Shown here in pieces: positions 57,077 through 64,000 of a DNA stretch of 64,000 bases. The stretch is from Strigamia acuminata (taxonomy: Eukaryota; Arthropoda; Chilopoda; Geophilomorpha; Linotaeniidae). The stretch is from the NCBI GenBank assembly GCA_949358305.1, contig OX442314.1, positions 20,887,060 through 20,951,059 on the forward strand, read 5' to 3'. Numbering within the stretch: the first letter of the stretch is position 1; each line of letters begins with the position of its first letter. The translations under genes and the position numbers were made by a program. The notes beneath the pieces were generated by a model. It saw nothing but the letters and a program-made list of their open reading frames with translations, ran no database searches and had not been told where the DNA came from.

Positions 57077-57756
57077 TGGCTAAATTTATATTACAAATTT
57101 TCTAAATTTTATTAAGTTATAAATTGAGAAAATTAACGCGGGTAAATTAAAAAAACGGTTCTACAATCGCTTCATTACATACTTTATCTTCCAAAATAAT
57201 TACCCAGCCTTGTCAACTTTGTAAATCATAATTAATACGAAGCCTTAATTCTCCCGCCCCCATCTGCAGCGTTTTATCAACAAAATCTCCGGATTAGTCT
57301 TAAAATGTGCAAACAAAATTTCAAACTTTTAAATACCCAATTTGTATTACAAATCTACATTTAAAGTCTTAATTTAGGCAACAGACGATAGAGAAGATTG
57401 TCAGATGAACGAAGCAAATATTGTTTCAGGTGTTAATCCTCAATATTATCTAGTTTAGCTTATTACATTCGACACTTTGAAGTATTCAGCTGTCATCTCT
57501 ATTAATATCTAAACCTCATTTACAAACTCACTCCTTTTCTCCACCAGATGGCTTAGTTTAGTTCAATTAAAATACACCATCTGTTATAAATTCATCGCAT
57601 CTTTCAATAGAACGTCTATTTTAAATTAAACAACTTGGCAGTATTCATACACACTGCCCTTTGGTGTGTGCTCTGCGTGATCCAGACGTATGATGGGCCC
57701 TAAAAAATTGTCCGGTCCGGAAAAATTTCATACAGTATGTCCGGATGAGAGAGTAT

Positions 57757-58174
57757 TACCGTACTGCCTTGAACAATGGCCGGGCGCAATTAAGCGCCGG
57801 CTCTTGATTAAGCGCCTGGCAACCGCCAGCTGAAGAACCAATAAGCGCCTGCCTAAAATAAACGCCGGGCGTGTTTAAACGCCGGGTTTATTGTAAATTT
57901 GTAATTCGTTTAGATGACGTTTTATGTCTACCGTACACGTACACGTAATGTTACAGTAGAAATGAGCTATTTAACACTCCTTCATTGTTTTACTGCTGCA
58001 TTTCTACCAATAATACAGCGGTATGGCTCCAAAAAATTTGAAAAAACGTGCATACGACCACAAATTTTTTATAACTTGTTAGTTTAAACTTTTTTTTCAG
58101 ATAGAGGCCTGGCTTGAATAATCGCCTAGTTTTGAATAAGCGCCTGGCGGGCCATTGTTCAAGACAGTACGGTA
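57757..58174. mobile_element. TIR element with TACCGTACTG ends and AAGCGCCTGGC repeats
   Basis: The left end TACCGTACTGCCTTGAACAA TGGCC and the right end read inward TACCGTACTGTCTTGAACAA TGGCC match at 24 of 25 bases. The body repeats AATAAGCGCCTGGC-type words in both orientations. About 418 bp, no coding capacity; target duplication not resolved. Confidence 0.82.
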
Positions 58175-58302
58175 AAGTGAATTACACCATTCGGCATAAT
58201 AAAGTACTAATTTTCTGGCCAAATGTAGCAACTTATTGACTTTATTGTCTCTTGCCAGTTCTCATTTTAAATTTTAGTCAAAACTATCCAAAATATCGAA
58301 AT

Positions 58303-58478
58303 TCGCATTCACAAACTTGCAGTTAAACATGTTTGGTTGTTTAATAAGTCACGCGCATGCCCACTCGACTGTAAACAGACTAAATCGGCCGCCATTATTA
58401 AAGTTAGATCGAGACAAGCAGTTCATAAAGCAGTTTAAATACGGTATGTTGTTTAAAATGACTTTATGAATGCGCCTA
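58303..58478 (+). mobile_element. MITE family A, near full-length copy
   Basis: GCATTCACAAACTTGCAGTT, GTTAAACATGTTTGGTTGTT, GACTAAATCGGCCGCCATTA, AAAGTTAGATCGAGACAAGC and ACTTTATGAATGCGCC. Both ends are recognisable; about 176 bp. Confidence 0.75.
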
Positions 58479-61400
58479 CTTTATTTCTTCATCTTACGCA
58501 GTTTAAAATATTAGATTTTTCAATGCCTGTGTGATAGTGTCTCAACTGCTTAGTACGACAAGCACAGCTTAGTCAGAGTGACAAGCAAAAAATGTTTTAA
58601 AAATCAATTTTTATTTTACTGCAGCAGATCTATATCTATTTTTGCTTAATTCTAATGGGGTAGTACGGTAACAATTAATCATACTCAAGCTCAGTTTTCA
58701 GTCATTTACCAGTCAATTAAACCAAAAAACGTGGTTTATTAATTGAAATGAATTTTCGGGTCTAAATGCACATCCAAACCACACGAATAAAAAAATGTGC
58801 AAAAGGGTACACATTCATTCATTATATGAATGATGTGTTTGTTTACGATTTTTCCAAACCGCAAAAAAAGTAAAAAGAACAAAGATGTATGGAAAACCAT
58901 TAAAAAAAATTATCTTATAAATTGTTATTTGGTCGAGTGCACAAAAAAAAATCCTTTCCAAATATAAGCCGTAGACGTTGTTTTTGTGCAGGATTGCAGG
59001 AAATAGCAGCCTTTCTATAAGTTATCTCGCAACCTACTGCACATTTCCGGCTTAAAGCAATGTCCTGATGTTAACACCAAAGTTGTTGCATAAACTATAC
59101 GAAACAAGTGTGTTTACACCAGTTCACACACGCATTAGCTACGAAGTGGTAGTAGTAAACAGCCAGTGACATGACAGCTTCAACCAAAACAAACAATGCT
59201 GCAAAGGCTTTGGCAGTATTTGTGATTGTAAGTGCACTAAATCGATAGTTCAATCATCTTCCAGCGATTTAATTACAAATTAACGAGACAAATTAACATC
59301 CGTCAATCATAAAAACAAATTACTTTCAAATCATTTCGCCCTAGAATAGTCATTCCTCATCAGCTGCCGATGCTGTAGTTTTCCTTCTACTTTTGTATTC
59401 CAGAGCAATGTTCATAAACAAATCAATAAAGTGATCAATAAAGGCACCAAAAGAAGTGGCAATACTTTTTTTTATTATTATTTAATTCCCCTTGTATTTA
59501 CGGATATTTCATTTTGCTTTCTAATTAAAAAGACGAGGGAATTTATTTTTTCTTTAAAATAATTTTTTTATTATTATTATTATTGCTTAATGTTTTGATA
59601 TAATTGGACCTCACTAAACCAAATTTAATCTTGTTGGACCTAATTGCTAGAAAAAGTAAACTGCTTTGCCAGATTTGTCAAATGACTAGACACTCACATA
59701 AAAAAGGGATAAAGAACGGATTTAACTCGATAACTCTCACATTTAGAAATGTGATTACTTCATTTCATCAGCTGGCTCAAAAAACTGTCTTTTTTCAAAC
59801 GTAAAACTGGAAAAATATGAATACACACCGGTACCAGCAGAGTTTCTACTGTCAAATTAGATCATAATGAAGAACAAAATGAAAAATTTAAATTACATTT
59901 CTCTTAATATATATGCATATGCTGATTCATTATACGAGAAATAATTAAAATTTCAACAGCTTTAGAAATTTATTTTAACTTTGTAATCATGTTCAAAAAA
60001 ATTATAATTGTCTTTTTTTTTCTCGTTTTAGCATCTCTAATACCCAACCTCCTACTCATCTCTCCGAGAAATAATTTTAAAAAAAATGTCCACCCGAGTC
60101 TGAAAAAGTCAAGGGTGAATAAGAAAAGAGATTTGTTTTTGCTAAAGGACCAGATTAAATCGGCGATATAGAGAATGTGTTGGAAACGAGGGAAGATTAA
60201 ACATTGTGCTCGACTGGAAGAGCAAAGAAGGAAAGAAAAGAAAATAGAAATTGCAAATGTAGAAAAAGCGGCATTTGGGTGTCAAATGAGTAATCTTCAT
60301 TCTTCAATTTAATTAAATATGAACCGTGGAGTGTAAAAAGAAGAGAGGTTTCATTATTCATTAAAAATTCATTAAGGATAATTTAGTGGCCTAATTAAAA
60401 CGTCGAAAGGTATCTTCTTACCCCCATGCAAAGAAACAAACAAAAAACACAGAAACAACAAGAAAAGTTTAAAGTAAAATCAATTTTTAATTTTGTTATT
60501 TCCCATTGAGAATTCACTATGAGCATTTTCATGTTTTCATCACGTGATCCAGAACCGACTCCCTCCGCTCCCTTTCCGATCCCATCACTCCAGCACACTC
60601 AGACACAAAAGAAGAAAAGTTATATAAGTGCTTAATGGATAGAAACCCATTTTTTTCTATCAAGAAAAGAGAAAACTACAACGCTGCTTTTAAAGGAAAT
60701 CAAATTTCGCGAATTCTGACAGGAAAAATTTCAACTCCATTACTCCATTAGTTAAATATAACTAAAAACTAATTTAAAATAATTAAACTTTCAAATTACC
60801 CAATTCTTTTTATCTATTCTTCCTCTGCACACTCCACCATAATCTTTAAAGCTCAGAACAGAAAATCAGTACAGCAAATAAGTTTAAAACTTCCAAACTT
60901 TTATCCTGAAGTAAAGCTTAAGTGCAAAATCCATCCGACAAAAAAAACACCTTAACAACATCACTTTCTAATATTGTCAACATCAATACAGTCCACTTTT
61001 GCTTTGATTTGATGTAATATAAGAAATATAAAATCTCACACATCGACAAAAGCAAGAAAGTCAGCCGTTAAATTATTAATGTCCACGTTTTTACCAGGCT
61101 GCCACCAGGGGATGCAGTAATGGCAAGCTACTAGATTGAAATCTGAAATATTCAGCACCAGGTTTTTACCAGGGACAACCTATTTTAGTATATAAAAACC
61201 TTGTTGCAGGATTCTGATCGAAAAAAGGAACAGCTGCTGGGGCTGTCAATGTGACAAAGCTCACTCCTTTTCAAGAATCTTCACCGAATGAATTATTCAG
61301 TTTTTAAAAACGGTCAAATAAAAATTCTATGCGCAGTCATACAAAGTGAAATTAATAAAACGACGAAAAACAATTCAAATAGAGAAACTATTATATATAA

Positions 61401-63900
61401 CATTACAAGTTTCAAGTTTCCGTTTGCATTTTAATCTAATAAAATATTCAACAACAGATAATGTCCAGAGACCAGTCTTAATACCAATAATAAATCCAAA
61501 GTTATACAACAATTTTAAAACACAAACTTGAGTCGTTACCAGCTTTAATGTATTCTTTTAAAACTGAAGTTGTGTACAAGTCAATCTATCACTTGTTATT
61601 GCTGTTTTGCGCAGGGTGATTGGTTGTTTCCTTTTGATGTAATAGACGTGCACTTATTATTTTCATGTCAGACCCTACTTGTTATTGAACACGAAGAGTG
61701 GCGAAGGAAAAAAAATCAAGAAATGGTTACAGAAAGCGAGAGAAAAGAAAACTACAAATGTTCATTTGGCCACTGGCCTGTCCATTACTCCACAATGGAA
61801 AAAAAATCAAAAGGGTACACAAGTGACTGCCGCAATTAACCTACAACCTGAAATACGTCAACTTTCACTATTTCATGGCAATAACTCACTAGTTCATTTT
61901 TCTTCAACGATGATGCGGATGAAATAATCCCAATTATCATACACCATATACACATGAATAAATTATTAGCTAAAAATAGAAATGCGCCGTTTTAAACCAG
62001 TTTTACGCAATACCGATGTGCACACGGTGAGCTCGTCCAATATTTATCACTAAACTAATATTTACTCGGTATAATCTCTAGTTCTTCGACAATACGCAAT
62101 ACGTAACAAATCGGCAATTTCTGCTTTATTTTATACGTAAAAGATACATTTACGAGCCTTAACCACATCCATTAATCATCTTAATTTGTTTTCTTTCAAA
62201 TAATTCATTAATTCATAAAACTTTAATTTTAATTTCAATACTAAACTCCCCCTGAAAAGCGTAGGAAATCCCAAAACTTCATCCCGAACGTCTCAAACTC
62301 CCAGATTACCAAAAATTTACCACATTTTCCCAACAAAAACCAATCCAAAAATGCTTTATTATCTTAAGATGGCATTGATGTTACACTTCAACTATAAGAG
62401 GATTTGACGCTTACTTTGGCTTTTATCAAGGATATCAAGGATATGAAGAGAATCATCAGTATTGTGTCGGTCCTTTTTATGTTTACGATCCAATTACTAA
62501 CTGCAGTGGACTGGATTCAATTCTGGACACATAATGGGAGACCTTCGGAGCAACATTACAGAAACTAAGGTTAGTCCTCGCTAAGAGCTTTTCGAATTCG
62601 CCATTTATCTCGTTTTAATCATTGTACATTATTACTAAATTAAAATCAAATACAAGTACCACATTAATTTTGCAAGCTATTTACTGGCGAAACAAACATT
62701 CGGAACTTTCTCCCCCTTTTATTATATATTCCCATTTCGCAATTAAATTATTCAATAACAAACTTTATAATTTCTATTTACACACTGACTACCATAAAGT
62801 TGTCTCATAAAAATTTTGCAAGCTTTTACCATTAATATTTCATGTTTAAAAAGAAATTATAAATGGAACGTCTACTTGCATTTATATGGTCTTCTTACAC
62901 GGTGTCATAGGTTTGCTTCGTTTATTGAATCACAAAGAGAAGACAGCTGCACTTGGCATTAGAATAAGCCTCAACGAAATGCTTTAACTTAATTGGAAAA
63001 AAAATGTCTGCACTCGGCCATATTTCTTATTTATTGATCGAAAATTCCAACAACAAAAAAATTATCTGCGAAAGTGACTTTTGAAAAATCATCTCGCTTC
63101 ATCTACTTATGCATATTTAAACGGTATAGAGTCGTGATCTTAGAGACTTGGAAATACAACATTATACACAACTTGACAACTTAAATTATGTTATTAATCA
63201 AAGTTGTGAGTTGTGACAACTCGTGGCCAACAGCAAAAGCATGTTATCATTTATGTTAACACCGTATGATGACGAAATCCTTTTATTCTGCTGTTTTTTC
63301 CAACTCACTCCAAGTTGCAACATCTAATTTACAACACAACAATTGCCAAACGTCGCATCTTAAAATTCCCAGCTCTCTAGTGGCTCGTTACGTCTCTTTC
63401 TACATGACAAAACAGGCTCAGCTACCTTTACTGCTCGTTTTTTTTAAAACAAAAAGGCAACCTGCTTCATTAAGCAGTTGCATCTAGCCTTGATAAATCA
63501 TTGAATAAGCTTGGATGCACGACAAGATGCTCATTCCGTAGTTGACATTCAGCAAATACTTTCATTCCTAAACTAAGCAAACAATGCCAGATGCGTCTTG
63601 GTATAACTTTCCTATATACGCATAAAATCGACCAGTCTTCATCATAAACTCAACATGCAAAAAAGCATGCAAGAAAACCCTTTCAGGTTCCTCCGCTTTA
63701 ATTTCTACCAATTTTTTTTAAAATTCTTAATGAAACCACAAACATCCTCCACATCATTTAATCCCTTAAATACCCAAAATCCATCTCTGCTCAAAGTGTT
63801 CTTGTGTCCATTTTATCCCTCTACACAAAAACAAAATCAATTTCCTACGTTTTTAACGTCTTCTGCTCACGAAATAAGTGCATAATTTATTGGCCGTGGA

Positions 63901-63998
63901 TATTCCCACAAACGTTTGTGGGAATAGACATGTGTCTATTTCCACAAACGTTTGTGGGAATAGATGGCCGTCACTGGGCCGGCTATTTCCACAAACAG
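63901..63998. repeat. Nested palindromes, CCCACAAACGTTTGTGGG
   Basis: A perfect 26-bp palindrome at 63901-63926 (core CCCACAAACGTTTGTGGG), a perfect 10-bp palindrome GACATGTGTC at 63927-63936, then a near-perfect repeat of the first at 63937-63962. The 62-bp whole is itself palindromic but for one base pair. TATTTCCACAAAC starts again at 63982 and the window cuts it. Confidence 0.9.
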
Positions 63999-64000
63999 CC

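Larger units (their letters stand above)
30571..63900. other. 5' flank / intergenic DNA without recognised exons
   Basis: I looked for protein-like translations on both strands and found none convincing. Apart from the transposable elements and repeats listed separately, this is AT-rich sequence with many short chance frames. Upstream non-coding exons of the kinase gene, or introns of another gene, cannot be excluded. Confidence 0.5.

Noticed and set aside
61570-61839. 89-codon plus-strand frame
   Set aside because: No family resemblance, ordinary local composition, and no splice or promoter context.

Overview
The window reads as nuclear DNA of an arthropod: AT-rich, long introns, many simple repeats, and a diacylglycerol kinase gene whose N-terminal exon resembles the insect eye-type kinase RdgA. 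That resemblance is recalled from family knowledge, not searched, and no species is claimed. No prokaryotic, organellar or CRISPR features were seen.

One protein-coding gene accounts for about the first half. It runs on the minus strand from an ATG at 30147 to an exon ending at 488 and continues beyond the window start. Thirteen coding exons (803, 79, 84, 78, 51, 69, 30, 153, 72, 188, 175, 71 and 149 nt) join in frame with GT-AG boundaries, giving about 667 residues. In order these are a Ser-rich N-terminal region with five degenerate LxVP...RSxSxD repeats, two C1 zinc fingers, a basic MARCKS-like stretch, the catalytic domain with the GGDGT motif, and the start of the accessory domain. This is the type IV (zeta/iota/RdgA) layout. 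The enzyme phosphorylates diacylglycerol to phosphatidic acid. The remaining accessory domain and any ankyrin repeats lie outside the window.

The introns are rich in transposable elements. Intron 1 (11.4 kb) holds a complete 2592-bp copia-type LTR retrotransposon (21761..24352) with 206-bp LTRs that read identical, a 5-bp target duplication, a tRNA-iMet internal primer site and one gag-protease ORF. It lacks most of integrase and all of reverse transcriptase/RNase H, so it would need another element to move. Intron 1 also has a candidate alternative promoter/first exon near 18960 and a TA-flanked MITE at 20336. Intron 2 (9.9 kb) holds a TIR element at 9306, a 1.07-kb TIR element carrying a 35-bp CpG-rich satellite at 9975, and a degenerate Tc1/mariner element at 15304.

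From 30.2 to 64 kb I find no convincing exon. It is the 5' flank of the kinase gene and/or intergenic DNA, with pogo/Tigger-like and hAT MITEs, several other TIR elements, a tRNA-like element, a 5S-rRNA-derived element, a decayed copia protease fragment, a CpG-rich possible promoter near 50 kb, and nested palindromes at the window end. One MITE family (family A, body motif AAATCGGCCGCCATTTTTGA) recurs at least eight times across gene and flank.

No new multi-gene system was found. The most interesting items are the young non-autonomous copia element with its long tRNA match, the stop-free 35-bp satellite inside a TIR element, the repeated phosphosite-like motif in exon 1, and the candidate second promoter.
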